Below, in pieces: positions 33,150 through 41,216 of a DNA stretch of 64,000 bases. Origin of the DNA: an uncultured Draconibacterium sp. (GTDB lineage: Bacteria > Bacteroidota > Bacteroidia > Bacteroidales > Prolixibacteraceae). The notes under the pieces were generated by a model. That model had not been told where the DNA came from. It searched no databases and was given only the letters and a program-made list of their open reading frames with translations. Where the stretch lies: positions 2,806,134-2,870,133 of the forward strand of contig NZ_OY781884.1 in assembly GCF_963677155.1 (NCBI RefSeq), read 5' to 3'. Position 1 is the stretch's first letter. Every line of letters begins with the position of its first letter. A program made the translations under genes and the position numbers.

Positions 33150-33731
33150 ATGAAAAAAGTAACATTCGTTTTATCATTAGTTTTAGTATTTGGAGTTTCA
33201 TTATCAGTAAAAGCAGTCGCTAAAGAGGGTGATAAGGTTGAGCACAATGTAAAAGTTAAAATTCCGCAATATGCTTTAGTCGGGCTTTCTTCGACAGATG
33301 ACATTACTCTTTATCCTGAGGCTCCGACAACAGCAGGTATGGATTTAGACTTTACGGGAGACCACATCAGTGATGATTCAAAATGGTTAAATTATTCCTA
33401 TCTCGGATCTTCAAAAGATAAGGCAACTTCGATTTCTGTAAAACTGGAAAACGATGGAGATCCTTTGCCAGTAGGTATTGGAATCGGATTAAAAGTAGGT
33501 ACATATAATGGAAATGGAAAAGGAAGTCATGGAGAGCATGTCAATGCTGGAGAAATGGAGCTTTCTACCAACTCAACAGTGATTGTAAAAAATATTAAAA
33601 ACTGTTATACAGGCACTGGCACACAAGGGCATCAGCTTACTTATACGCTAAAAAAGAAAGGTGATATAAAATATTCAGAGTTGGTAGCAGGAGATTATAG
33701 CGTTAGGGTTGTTTATACAATTACCGATTAA
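33150..33731 (+). CDS. Secreted subunit-like protein, paralogue 2
   Basis: ATG 33150 gives 193 residues, the same length as paralogue 1, and a good signal peptide (MKKVTFVLSLVLVFGVSLSV). An open frame upstream is rejected because it would cross the sigma-54 promoter. The mature protein opens HNVKVKIPQYALVGLSSTDD, has WLNYSYLGSSKDKATSISVKL in the middle, NIKNCYTGTGTQGHQLTYTL near the end and closes RVVYTITD. The near-identical leader of paralogue 1 shows a recent duplication of promoter and gene, after which the coding parts diverged. It is likely to be an abundant exported subunit under the same activator. Confidence 0.75.
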   Translation: MKKVTFVLSLVLVFGVSLSVKAVAKEGDKVEHNVKVKIPQYALVGLSSTDDITLYPEAPTTAGMDLDFTGDHISDDSKWLNYSYLGSSKDKATSISVKLENDGDPLPVGIGIGLKVGTYNGNGKGSHGEHVNAGEMELSTNSTVIVKNIKNCYTGTGTQGHQLTYTLKKKGDIKYSELVAGDYSVRVVYTITD

Positions 33732-33770
33732 AACAGAATATTCGGAAAGATAAAAAAATAAGGTTTTATA

Positions 33771-33798
33771 AAGGCGGGCTGTAAAGTCTGCCTTTTTT
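33771..33798 (+). terminator. Terminator after paralogue 2
   Basis: AAGGCGGGC (33771-33779) pairs with GTCTGCCTT (33786-33794) using two G-U pairs, with a 6-nt loop and a following T run. Confidence 0.8.
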
Positions 33799-33874
33799 AT
33801 TTCAGTTTTTTTTACCGGTAGAATCAGCAAAATGAGTATTGCTTCTGTATTTTTTATGGTTTACCTTTAGTACC

Positions 33875-34435
33875 ATGAGATTTAAGGACGCAATACTTTT
33901 CATATTCTTTTTGTTCGGATTAACCTGTTTAGCAGTTGCTGCCGATAAAAAAGCTTCTCATAAAGCCAATATTTCCATCCCGGATGTTGCTTTGTTAGCC
34001 CTTCATTTCGAAGAAAATTCAAGTGTCGATTTTGTTGGAACTACTACAAGTGCCGGAGATCGGATAAGTTTGAAGAAAAAGCAAAAATCGGGAGTGTGGT
34101 TAAATTATTCTTCAATAAGAGATGGTGTTCAGAAAAGAAAAATAACTGCTACTGTTGCCGGGGCTATGCCCGAAGGTTTAATTGTTACTGTAAAAGCAGA
34201 AGAAAGCATTGGTTCTGGCGATGGCGAGCTTGGAAAAAGTAATGGTGTCGTTCAATTGTCAGAAACCCCTTCTGATATTATTTCCGGAATCGGTAGTTGT
34301 TACACTGGAAGTGGAGTTCATAATGGCCACTTACTTTCTTATAATGTGAAAATAGACGAGGGGACATTTTTTGAAAGCCAAATTAGTGAAGAAGCTGTTT
34401 TAAACATTGTATATACACTTACCGATGATAATTAA
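33875..34435 (+). CDS. Secreted subunit-like protein, paralogue 3
   Basis: ATG 33875 gives MRFKDAILFIFFLFGLTCLA, a signal peptide ending AVAA, and a 186-residue product; an in-frame TTG at 33839 would put 12 hydrophobic residues ahead of it and is less likely. The mature part follows the paralogue pattern: HKANISIPDVALLALHF, WLNYSSIRDGVQKRKITATV, IGSCYTGSGVHNGHLLSYNV, LNIVYTLTDDN. It is the first gene of a probable operon with the chaperone-like, barrel and further subunit genes (spacings 60, 2, 2, 41 and 52 bp). No sigma-54 promoter is evident before it. Confidence 0.75.
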   Translation: MRFKDAILFIFFLFGLTCLAVAADKKASHKANISIPDVALLALHFEENSSVDFVGTTTSAGDRISLKKKQKSGVWLNYSSIRDGVQKRKITATVAGAMPEGLIVTVKAEESIGSGDGELGKSNGVVQLSETPSDIISGIGSCYTGSGVHNGHLLSYNVKIDEGTFFESQISEEAVLNIVYTLTDDN

Positions 34436-34495
34436 TTCATTAAAAGAATTGTAATAATTTATAAGATTGGTATTTTAGCATCAAATCCTTGTAGA

Positions 34496-35311
34496 ATGTT
34501 AAAATCAATCAAATTAAGTCAAATTTCAGTGAAAGCATTTTTGCTCCTGTTCCTAATCCTTTATTGTGCGCATTTTGCTAACGCAAATGTATTGGTAATA
34601 AATGGCTTGTCGCACGAAAACGTAAGCCAGGCAGGAGACCAGTACAGAGGCCAGATTGAGGTTCAGAATAGCGGAACAGAAAGCGAAAGTGTAAGAGTAT
34701 ACTTGCGTGATTACTGGTTTTCTTATACCGGGGAGAGCAAGCATGATTTACCAGGAACACTTGGTCGCTCAAATGCAAACTGGATAAAATATACTCCGCA
34801 ACTACTTACTCTCGAGCCCGGAGAAAAAGCATTTATTGATTACGAGGTAAATGTGCCGGATGCCGATACATTAAAAGGTACCTATTGGAGTGTAATTATG
34901 GTTGAAGGTATCATTCCGCCAGATACAACAGCAAGTACCGGAGGGGTTAAAATAAATACAGCAATCCGTTATGCCGTACAAATAATTACCAACATTGGCG
35001 AGACCGGGGAGAAAGACTTGCAGTTTCTTGGTCTGGAGCTTTCTAAAGAAGGTGAACAAAATGTATTAAATGTGGCTGTTGAAAATACAGGCGAAAGTAT
35101 TTTGAAACCAGAAATGAGTTTGGAGGTTTTTGATGCTGGAGGAAACTCGTTGGGAGTATTTAAGGCGGACAGGCGCAAAATTTTTCCTGGAACTTCCATT
35201 CGAACCTCAATTGTTATTGAGGGAATTGAGCCCGGGAACTATACTGCTATATTGGTGGCAGATTGCGACGAAGACCATATTTACGGGACAAATATTTCGC
35301 TTGAAATTTAA
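34496..35311 (+). CDS. Periplasmic chaperone-like protein
   Basis: The 271-residue protein has a signal peptide ending near FANA and two beta-sandwich domains. Domain 1 (about 30-150) contains YRGQIEVQNSGTESESVRVYL and LLTLEPGEKAFIDYEVNVPD, phrases typical of PapD-like or COG1470/NEW3-like domains. Domain 2 (about 175-271) contains NVLNVAVENTGESILKPEMSL and GIEPGNYTAILVADCDED. No membrane anchor is seen after the signal. It ends 2 bp before the outer-membrane barrel gene, so the two are surely co-expressed. By position and fold it should escort the secreted paralogues to the barrel; I cannot match it to a named chaperone family. Confidence 0.7.
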   Translation: MLKSIKLSQISVKAFLLLFLILYCAHFANANVLVINGLSHENVSQAGDQYRGQIEVQNSGTESESVRVYLRDYWFSYTGESKHDLPGTLGRSNANWIKYTPQLLTLEPGEKAFIDYEVNVPDADTLKGTYWSVIMVEGIIPPDTTASTGGVKINTAIRYAVQIITNIGETGEKDLQFLGLELSKEGEQNVLNVAVENTGESILKPEMSLEVFDAGGNSLGVFKADRRKIFPGTSIRTSIVIEGIEPGNYTAILVADCDEDHIYGTNISLEI

Positions 35312-35313
35312 GT

Positions 35314-38300
35314 ATGTTTTTTCGCCATTGCCTTATTAGTTTGTTTTTGATTTTTTTGTTCGGAAGGCTGGCTGGGCAGAATAGTGGTGATATTGTGCTA
35401 ACCTTTGTAAAAAAGGAGGCTAAAGTGGGGCCCGGTAAAGTTGTCAATCTCGCATTTATTGTACAAAATCTATCTACAGACACGGTAAGTGTTTTCCCGG
35501 AATTTTCTCATCCCGAGTCATGGGATATCATTACAAAACCAATGGCAATAAGGCTTTTGCCACATGGTCGTTCAATGGGGATTGTAACAGTAAAATCACG
35601 TGCTGATGCTTATGTTGGTCTGTATCCTTTTCAAATTAAGATGAAAGCTTTGAATAGCAATATTGCGGTAGCAACTGTCAATATTGAAATCGAAGTTCTT
35701 GAGGTTGAGAATATTGTTTTGCAACTTATTGATAAGCCAAGTCATGTTATGGCCGGCGAAAAAATAAAAGCTACTTATCTCTTACAAAACCTCGGGAATA
35801 CAGAAAAGAAAATTTTCATGAATACCAATAGTTGCGATTTTGTTGGTTCGCCCGAATTGAGATTGCAACCCGGAGAGTCAGTTCGTGTACAGATTGAAAA
35901 AAGTACATCAGTCGACGTGTTGGAAAGCAAAAAAGAATCTTACACCATACGTGCTCAGGTTGCCGATCGTGTTCTCGAAAGTGTTTACACCTCTACGCTT
36001 GTTCTTCAGTCGAGTAAAGCAAAACGAGACCTGTTCTTTCGTTTTCCGGTCAAAGCCTCGGCGACTTATTTTTCTACTAACCGGCAGAATGAATACAAAT
36101 CGGGGTATCAGTTTCAGCTCGAAGGAGAAGGGGCCCTGGATGTTGAGGGGAAACACCAATTAGGGTTTTTGGCTCGCTTTCCCAATAATTCCGATTTCAG
36201 TTTTATGGGTTTGTACGATCAGTATTATGTTTTTTACAAGAATAAAAATGCCGACATTTTTTTTGGGGAAAAATCGTATGCTTTAACTCCACTTACCGAG
36301 ATTTCCCGTTTTGGGAGAGGTGTGGAATCAAAGATTACGCTGAATAATGGTTTAAGTTTCGGTGGCTTGTACGTGAAGCCAAGGTTTTTTTCCGATATTG
36401 AAAATGAGTGGGCGGGATTTTCTGAGTTTAATTTTAATAAGAACAATAAAATTGGGCTGTATTATTTGAACAAAAAATACCAGGATGTTTCTGATCCTGC
36501 TCAGTTATATAGTGTTTCAACACGAGTGACTCCACTTGCAAAAACAATATTGGAACTGGAATTATCGAATGGAACATATAACGGAAACACATCTAATGCA
36601 GTTCGTGGGGGGATAAACGGGCAGCTCTCAATATTTCAGTTTTCGGGTTTGTATTACAATGTTGGTCAGTTTTATCCCGGATATTACGCCAATTCGCGTT
36701 TTTATTCAGCAAATATCAGTGCACATGTATCTAAAAAACTTAGCTTATCATTTAATACCCGCGAAGACTTTAGTAATGCCCAACTCGATACTTTTTTTGT
36801 AACAGCGCCATATTCAAAGTCGTATCAAGGTTCGCTTAGTTACAAACTTCCAGCTGGTTTCGATGTCAGGGTATATTGGAGAGAATACGAGCGGAAGGAC
36901 CGGTCAAGTGAATATCGGTTTCATTATCAAACAACTTCATGGAATGCTGAGCTAAACCAAAAGATAAAGCGGTTTTACTATAGCTTAAGTGGTGAAATTG
37001 GCGAAACAAATAATCTGCTGCTGGCTTCGGAGCAAAAAACGCAGAGTAGTTACCGGGCTTCTGCTAATATGAGTTACAGGTTTAATTCAAAACATTCGGT
37101 GAGGGCTTTTGGAAGTTGGTCAAACATTAATCAATTTGTTTCCGACGGTCAGCAAAGCGTTATCGCCGGGCTTTCGGCTTCAAGTAGAATTTCGAAAAAC
37201 CTACGGCTGAATGTTTACTTACAGAATTCTTACGATATTGATGATTATTACCGCAATCGAAATTTGATGCAGGTAAACCTTGATTATAAATTCCTGAAAA
37301 AACATACAATCTCGTTACGTAGTTTTTATACCCTTTTCCGAAACGAAATAGATAACCCGGAATTTTCGCTGGCAGCTACTTATTCGTACCAAATTGGAAT
37401 TCCGCTAAAACAGGTAATAAAATCAGGCCGGATAGCAGGAAGAATAACCAACCAGCAAGGCGAGCCTGTTGAAGGAGTTTTTGTACAGGTTTTAAATGAA
37501 ACAACGGTATCTGATGAAACAGGAATGTTTGCATTCAAATTGGTTCCGCCAGGCAGGCAATTGTTGGTTATAGATCGCAAAAAACTTAATCTCGATGAGA
37601 TTGCTAGCATTCCGATGCCAATTGAGCTCGACATTCTGGAAGATCAGGAAACAACGATTAATATTCAAATTCAGAAAGGAGCAATACTGAAAGGTCGTCT
37701 TAAGTTCGGCGAAACCAAGCTTGCCGGTTTGAAAGACGAAGATGTTGATGCAGCCAATATTGTAGTAGAGTTGAGTACTGAATTTGAAAAGTATCGTCTG
37801 GCTACTGACAACAAAGGCCGTTTTGAGTTTCCTTTAATACGGCCCGGGGCAGCCATATTGCATATTTATGCCAATACCATTCCATCGGGGTATGGGCCAA
37901 AGCAGTCGGAGTACACGTATCATTTGGCACCTGGCGAACATCGTGAGGTCGAAATTTTATTGGAGTCGAAAAAGAAGAAAATAATTTTTAAATCGTCAGG
38001 AACAGGTTTGTCGTCTCTTAGTGCTGGAAATGGCTTTAAAGTTATTCCTGTTACTAAGCCTAAAGCAACTGATATTAAGCCATATTATACCGTTCAAATT
38101 GGTGCTTTTAGGCGGAAATTAAACAACAATTCTGAATTTCTTAGTGGCCATGTTTTTTATTTCGAAAAACAAATTGATAACTTTCACAAGTATTTTGTAG
38201 GTAAGTTTGATACCTATGATAAAGCTAAAAAAGAACTTGAGGTGTTGTCGGCTCGTTATAAACATGCATTTATTGTAGTGGTAAATAAAGATAAGATTTT

Positions 38301-38334
38301 GAGTGTTAAGGAATTCAGAAACATCGGCGAATAA
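35314..38334 (+). CDS. Usher-like outer-membrane barrel with SPOR domain
   Basis: The 1006-residue protein starts with a signal peptide (to about 21, LFGRLAGQ). Two Ig/NEW3-like domains follow (about 22-230: VVNLAFIVQNLSTDTVSVFP, KIKATYLLQNLGNTEKKIFM). Residues about 240-700 form a barrel of alternating strands (for example YDQYYVFYKNKNADIFFGEK, SSEYRFHYQTTSWNAELNQK). Two carboxypeptidase-regulatory-like domains (about 704-790 and 795-890; GRIAGRITNQQGEPVEGVFV) and a SPOR-like domain (about 924-1000, YYTVQIGAFRRKL...YFVGKFDTYDKAKKELEVL) end it. The order recalls fimbrial ushers, which also carry plug and end domains, but the SPOR domain, which binds denuded peptidoglycan glycans, is unusual there. 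It sits between chaperone-like and subunit genes. Confidence 0.75.
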   Translation: MFFRHCLISLFLIFLFGRLAGQNSGDIVLTFVKKEAKVGPGKVVNLAFIVQNLSTDTVSVFPEFSHPESWDIITKPMAIRLLPHGRSMGIVTVKSRADAYVGLYPFQIKMKALNSNIAVATVNIEIEVLEVENIVLQLIDKPSHVMAGEKIKATYLLQNLGNTEKKIFMNTNSCDFVGSPELRLQPGESVRVQIEKSTSVDVLESKKESYTIRAQVADRVLESVYTSTLVLQSSKAKRDLFFRFPVKASATYFSTNRQNEYKSGYQFQLEGEGALDVEGKHQLGFLARFPNNSDFSFMGLYDQYYVFYKNKNADIFFGEKSYALTPLTEISRFGRGVESKITLNNGLSFGGLYVKPRFFSDIENEWAGFSEFNFNKNNKIGLYYLNKKYQDVSDPAQLYSVSTRVTPLAKTILELELSNGTYNGNTSNAVRGGINGQLSIFQFSGLYYNVGQFYPGYYANSRFYSANISAHVSKKLSLSFNTREDFSNAQLDTFFVTAPYSKSYQGSLSYKLPAGFDVRVYWREYERKDRSSEYRFHYQTTSWNAELNQKIKRFYYSLSGEIGETNNLLLASEQKTQSSYRASANMSYRFNSKHSVRAFGSWSNINQFVSDGQQSVIAGLSASSRISKNLRLNVYLQNSYDIDDYYRNRNLMQVNLDYKFLKKHTISLRSFYTLFRNEIDNPEFSLAATYSYQIGIPLKQVIKSGRIAGRITNQQGEPVEGVFVQVLNETTVSDETGMFAFKLVPPGRQLLVIDRKKLNLDEIASIPMPIELDILEDQETTINIQIQKGAILKGRLKFGETKLAGLKDEDVDAANIVVELSTEFEKYRLATDNKGRFEFPLIRPGAAILHIYANTIPSGYGPKQSEYTYHLAPGEHREVEILLESKKKKIIFKSSGTGLSSLSAGNGFKVIPVTKPKATDIKPYYTVQIGAFRRKLNNNSEFLSGHVFYFEKQIDNFHKYFVGKFDTYDKAKKELEVLSARYKHAFIVVVNKDKILSVKEFRNIGE

Positions 38335-38336
38335 AT

Positions 38337-38894
38337 ATGATGAACATTAAAACTTTTATTGCAGGCGCAATTGGCATTTTTCTTTCGCAAACGGGTTTTG
38401 CCCAGGGGGCGGATCAACACGTAAATGTTCGCTTTTCCATGCCGGAGGTGGCTATGGTTGATATCGAGCCGGGGTCAAGTTCTGTGGAATTCGAGATAGA
38501 AGCCTCTTCTGTGCCGGGAGGAGAACCGGTTGTTAGAAAACTTTCGAACGATAATGTTTGGATTAATTATTCTTCTGCCATCAGGCAATATGGGAATAAA
38601 CGTTCGATAAATGTACAAATTAGCCAAGGTTCTGTGCCTGACGGAACTTCTTTTTATATTGAAGCATCGGCTGCCTCCGCCTTTGGGAGTTCAAATCAGG
38701 GGGTTTCTACAGGAAAGGTTAAAGTGCAGCGAAATCCGAGACCGATTATTACCAATATTGGGAGTTGCTATACCGGAGATGGCATAAACAACGGACACGA
38801 GCTCAGGTATTTTCTTGAAATAACGGATTTCCTTAGAATAAAATCGACAGTAAATCATATGTTTACTGTAATGTACACCATAACTGATAATTGA
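38337..38894 (+). CDS. Secreted subunit-like protein, paralogue 4
   Basis: The 185-residue protein starts 2 bp after the barrel gene. Signal peptide MMNIKTFIAGAIGIFLSQTG is followed by QHVNVRFSMPEVAMVDIEPG, then VWINYSSAIRQYGNKRSINV, IGSCYTGDGINNGHELRYFL and the last strand MFTVMYTITDN. All four blocks match paralogues 1 to 3, but the overall sequence is the most diverged, and being encoded inside the assembly operon it could be a minor, tip or base subunit. Translational coupling to the barrel gene is likely. Confidence 0.75.
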   Translation: MMNIKTFIAGAIGIFLSQTGFAQGADQHVNVRFSMPEVAMVDIEPGSSSVEFEIEASSVPGGEPVVRKLSNDNVWINYSSAIRQYGNKRSINVQISQGSVPDGTSFYIEASAASAFGSSNQGVSTGKVKVQRNPRPIITNIGSCYTGDGINNGHELRYFLEITDFLRIKSTVNHMFTVMYTITDN

Positions 38895-38935
38895 TACATT
38901 TGTAATTTCCGCAGTTACCATTAATAAATGGATAG

Positions 38936-39448
38936 ATGAAACAGATAAAGTACATAATAATTATACTTAACCTATTTTCCGGGCTAAGTGTATCGGCTCA
39001 GAGGGTGGGAGTCGAAGTGTTTGGCGGTACCTCGTTTGATATGTCCAACTTGGTAATTAACGATGCTGGCTCCGATTTCTCTTCTGCAATTGCACTGGAA
39101 TCAACGGTTTATTTGGGGATTAGTTCGGCCAGTCAGTGGGATCACTGGGGAAGCACAAAACGCTCGTGGAGAATTAACGTGAGAAGGGAAGATATTAATT
39201 GGAATAATGATTTGAAACTTGAAATTGCAAGAGTCGGTGATGGAAGCTGGTGGTACTTTTATTTCTACGGAAGTAAAATATACGATGGAATAAGTTATCA
39301 AACCGTTGCGAATAATTCTTCCTATTTTTTTAGAGGGATAGGCTTGCTTGGCGATGTTCCGATTCGATTGCGTTTATCGGGTTTTTCGCTTACCCAGGGA
39401 GCAAACGATTATGAAACCAATGTGGTTTTTACCATCTATGGTGATTAA
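38936..39448 (+). CDS. Secreted protein, distant member of the subunit family
   Basis: The 170-residue protein has a signal peptide (MKQIKYIIIILNLFSGLSVS, cleaved after AQ-like site). The mature part is all-beta by appearance, rich in Trp and Ser (SSASQWDHWGSTKRSWRINV, DGSWWYFYFYG), and ends NYETNVVFTIYGD-like, which mirrors the closing VxYTITD strand of the four paralogues. It lacks the CYTG signature. By position it is an accessory or tip subunit of the same system; surface aromatic residues would suit ligand binding (inference). Confidence 0.65.
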   Translation: MKQIKYIIIILNLFSGLSVSAQRVGVEVFGGTSFDMSNLVINDAGSDFSSAIALESTVYLGISSASQWDHWGSTKRSWRINVRREDINWNNDLKLEIARVGDGSWWYFYFYGSKIYDGISYQTVANNSSYFFRGIGLLGDVPIRLRLSGFSLTQGANDYETNVVFTIYGD

Positions 39449-39500
39449 CTTTATTGATTGATAAACGTTACTCTTTATACTGAAGCGAAAAAGTCAGCAC

Positions 39501-39839
39501 ATGCGTATACTTTTCTATGTAGCACTTTTTATTGTTGTTTTACTGGCTTGTGAAACCCGGGAGCCGGAGCCAATAGTAGTACCCTCCTGGATTAAGTCTC
39601 AACTTGCTGAACTTCAGGATTCAGGGGGTTGTGACGGTTGCATATTGCAGCGGTGGACTTATAGCGAAGAGTATATCTATCATTTGTACTGCAATGATGA
39701 ATCCTGTCTGGATTGTGGATATTTTCACAACAACGGAACTCCTGTTGAATGGGGTGTTACTATTGATCATGCTGACTTTGATTCAACCAGATACCGCCCC
39801 ACTATCGTTTGGGAGTGTGGCGATGAACTCGATTTCTAG
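39501..39839 (+). CDS. Small cysteine-rich lipoprotein
   Basis: The 112-residue protein has a lipoprotein signal (MRILFYVALFIVVLLACETR, Cys17). The mature part contains WIKSQLAELQDSGGCDGCIL, YHLYCNDESCLDCGYF and WECGDELDF, with seven cysteines outside the lipobox that suggest disulphides in the periplasm. It resembles in length and style the DUF6970-type small lipoproteins of Bacteroidota, but I cannot confirm that. It is the last gene of the probable assembly operon, 52 bp after the previous gene, and could be a pilotin-like or anchoring factor (inference). Confidence 0.65.
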   Translation: MRILFYVALFIVVLLACETREPEPIVVPSWIKSQLAELQDSGGCDGCILQRWTYSEEYIYHLYCNDESCLDCGYFHNNGTPVEWGVTIDHADFDSTRYRPTIVWECGDELDF

Positions 39840-39894
39840 GTGTTTGGTTTTCTTTGTTATAAGTGTAAATCAGGGTAATCTGCTAAAAGTTTTG

Positions 39895-40284
39895 TTAGCC
39901 CATAATTTCAATCCGGTTCCCGTCCGGATCTAAGATAATACTTTCGTAGTACCCATCTCCTGTTGAGCGAGGTTCGCCAATAACTTTAAAGCCGTCTTTC
40001 CGGAGCGTTTCCGTCAGTTCATTTACTTTGCCTCTCGACCCCACTTTTATGGCAAAATGGATAAGACCGGTAAACTGTTTTCGTGGATTATCTTTCGATT
40101 TCGGAATTCCCGGCATTTCCATCAGCTCAATGCGGCAATCGCCGTTAAACGATAAAAAATACGAGCGGTATTCGCGGCTGTGGTTGTGGTATACGTCACT
40201 TGATGATGCATCGAAATAGTGCATGTAAAAACTGCGCATTCCTTCAAGGTTGTAGGTCCAAATGGCCAGATGTTCTACTTTCAT
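39895..40284 (-). CDS. VOC family protein
   Basis: The 129-residue protein has the glyoxalase-I-like layout: MKVEHLAIWTYNLEGMRSFY (first strand and helix; His5 as likely metal ligand), YFLSFNGDCRIELME with a Glu ligand, GLIHFAIKVGSR with a His ligand and ILDPDGNRIEIMG with the closing Glu. All four metal-ligand positions of a glyoxalase-type site are present, so it is probably a metal-dependent enzyme. The substrate is unknown. It is convergent with the assembly operon, with only 55 bp between stop codons. Confidence 0.9.
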   Translation of the reverse strand: MKVEHLAIWTYNLEGMRSFYMHYFDASSSDVYHNHSREYRSYFLSFNGDCRIELMEMPGIPKSKDNPRKQFTGLIHFAIKVGSRGKVNELTETLRKDGFKVIGEPRSTGDGYYESIILDPDGNRIEIMG

Positions 40285-40346
40285 ACAAATTGTTTTTAGG
40301 CTCTCTAAAATTACAAAAGCAAACGGTTATAAAACAATAGCTGCAG

Positions 40347-41003
40347 TTATTTTTTACAGTCCCACTCATAAAAAAATTGTTCCAGAAAATCTTCCATAAA
40401 ACGATGGCGTTCTTCTGCAATTTTCTTCGCAGCTTTTGTATTCATACGATCTTTTAGTAGTAATAATTTTTCGTAAAAGTGATTGATGGTTGGAGCTGTG
40501 GTTTTTTTGTATTCTTCAAAACTGTTATGAAGTTGTGGTTCAATATCGGGATGATGGATCAAGCGACCTTTGTTGCCGCCATAAGCAAAGGTTCGTGCAA
40601 TTCCGATGGCGCCAATGGCATCCAGCCGGTCGGCATCCTGAACAATTTGCGCTTCAAGGCTGTCGGCTTTTGTTTCAACGCCAGCTCCTTTAAACGATAC
40701 TTGTTCTATAATCTGCTCAATTCTTTCAGTGTCTTTTTTGTTAATTTCAATATTGTTTAGCCAGCTTTTTGTTTTTGAGGTGGCTTCTCCGTTGGCGAGT
40801 TTCCAGTCGTCGAGGTCGTGAAGCAAAGCTGCCATTTCAATCAGAAAAAGATTACCACCTTCTTTCTCGGCCAGATGAACAGCCATATTTCTTACCCGAT
40901 GAATATGCCACCAGTCATGCCCCGAACTATCGGTTGCAAAGTGCTGTTTTATAAAGTCTTCTGTGGCTGAAATCAGCTCCTTTTGTTGAATAATGGACCT
41001 CAT
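40347..41003 (-). CDS. HD-domain phosphohydrolase (YedJ/YpgQ type)
   Basis: The 218-residue protein has the HD-domain metal residues: HDWWHIHRVRNMAVHLA with the first His, LLHDLDDWK with the HD pair and VQDADRLDAIGAIGIARTF with the distant Asp. The spacing and the DADRLDAIGA motif match the YedJ/YpgQ family of HD hydrolases, some of which act on nucleoside triphosphates. Physiological substrate not assigned. It is cytoplasmic and monocistronic, divergent from the acyl-CoA synthetase gene. Confidence 0.92.
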   Translation of the reverse strand: MRSIIQQKELISATEDFIKQHFATDSSGHDWWHIHRVRNMAVHLAEKEGGNLFLIEMAALLHDLDDWKLANGEATSKTKSWLNNIEINKKDTERIEQIIEQVSFKGAGVETKADSLEAQIVQDADRLDAIGAIGIARTFAYGGNKGRLIHHPDIEPQLHNSFEEYKKTTAPTINHFYEKLLLLKDRMNTKAAKKIAEERHRFMEDFLEQFFYEWDCKK

Positions 41004-41138
41004 AATTCGAATTTTAGTTGTTAAAACTACTATTTTAAACCATAAAAAACGTTAATATTTCATATGGTATTTGGTAATATTCAGAATATGAATAGATTAG
41101 TGGTGTGCAGGTTTTTGTACTTACTTATAGAAGTCACA

Positions 41139-41167
41139 TTGAAGAATTGATTTTTTGGCTATTTTTG
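41139..41167 (+). promoter_or_regulatory. Bacteroidota promoter of the acyl-CoA synthetase gene
   Basis: TTG at 41139-41141 and TATTTTTG at 41160-41167 are separated by 18 bp, a near-ideal Bacteroidota -33/-7 pair, 50 bp before the start codon. Confidence 0.65.
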
Positions 41168-41216
41168 CCGAGTTTATTTAAGCAGACAGACTTGCTTAAG
41201 GAGAGATAGATTAAAT

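Noticed and set aside
34436..34495. TTGGTATTTTAGC before the chaperone-like gene as a third sigma-54 promoter
   Set aside because: The -12 GC is not at the right distance and no TGTCC sites lie upstream; operon transcription from before 33875 is more likely.
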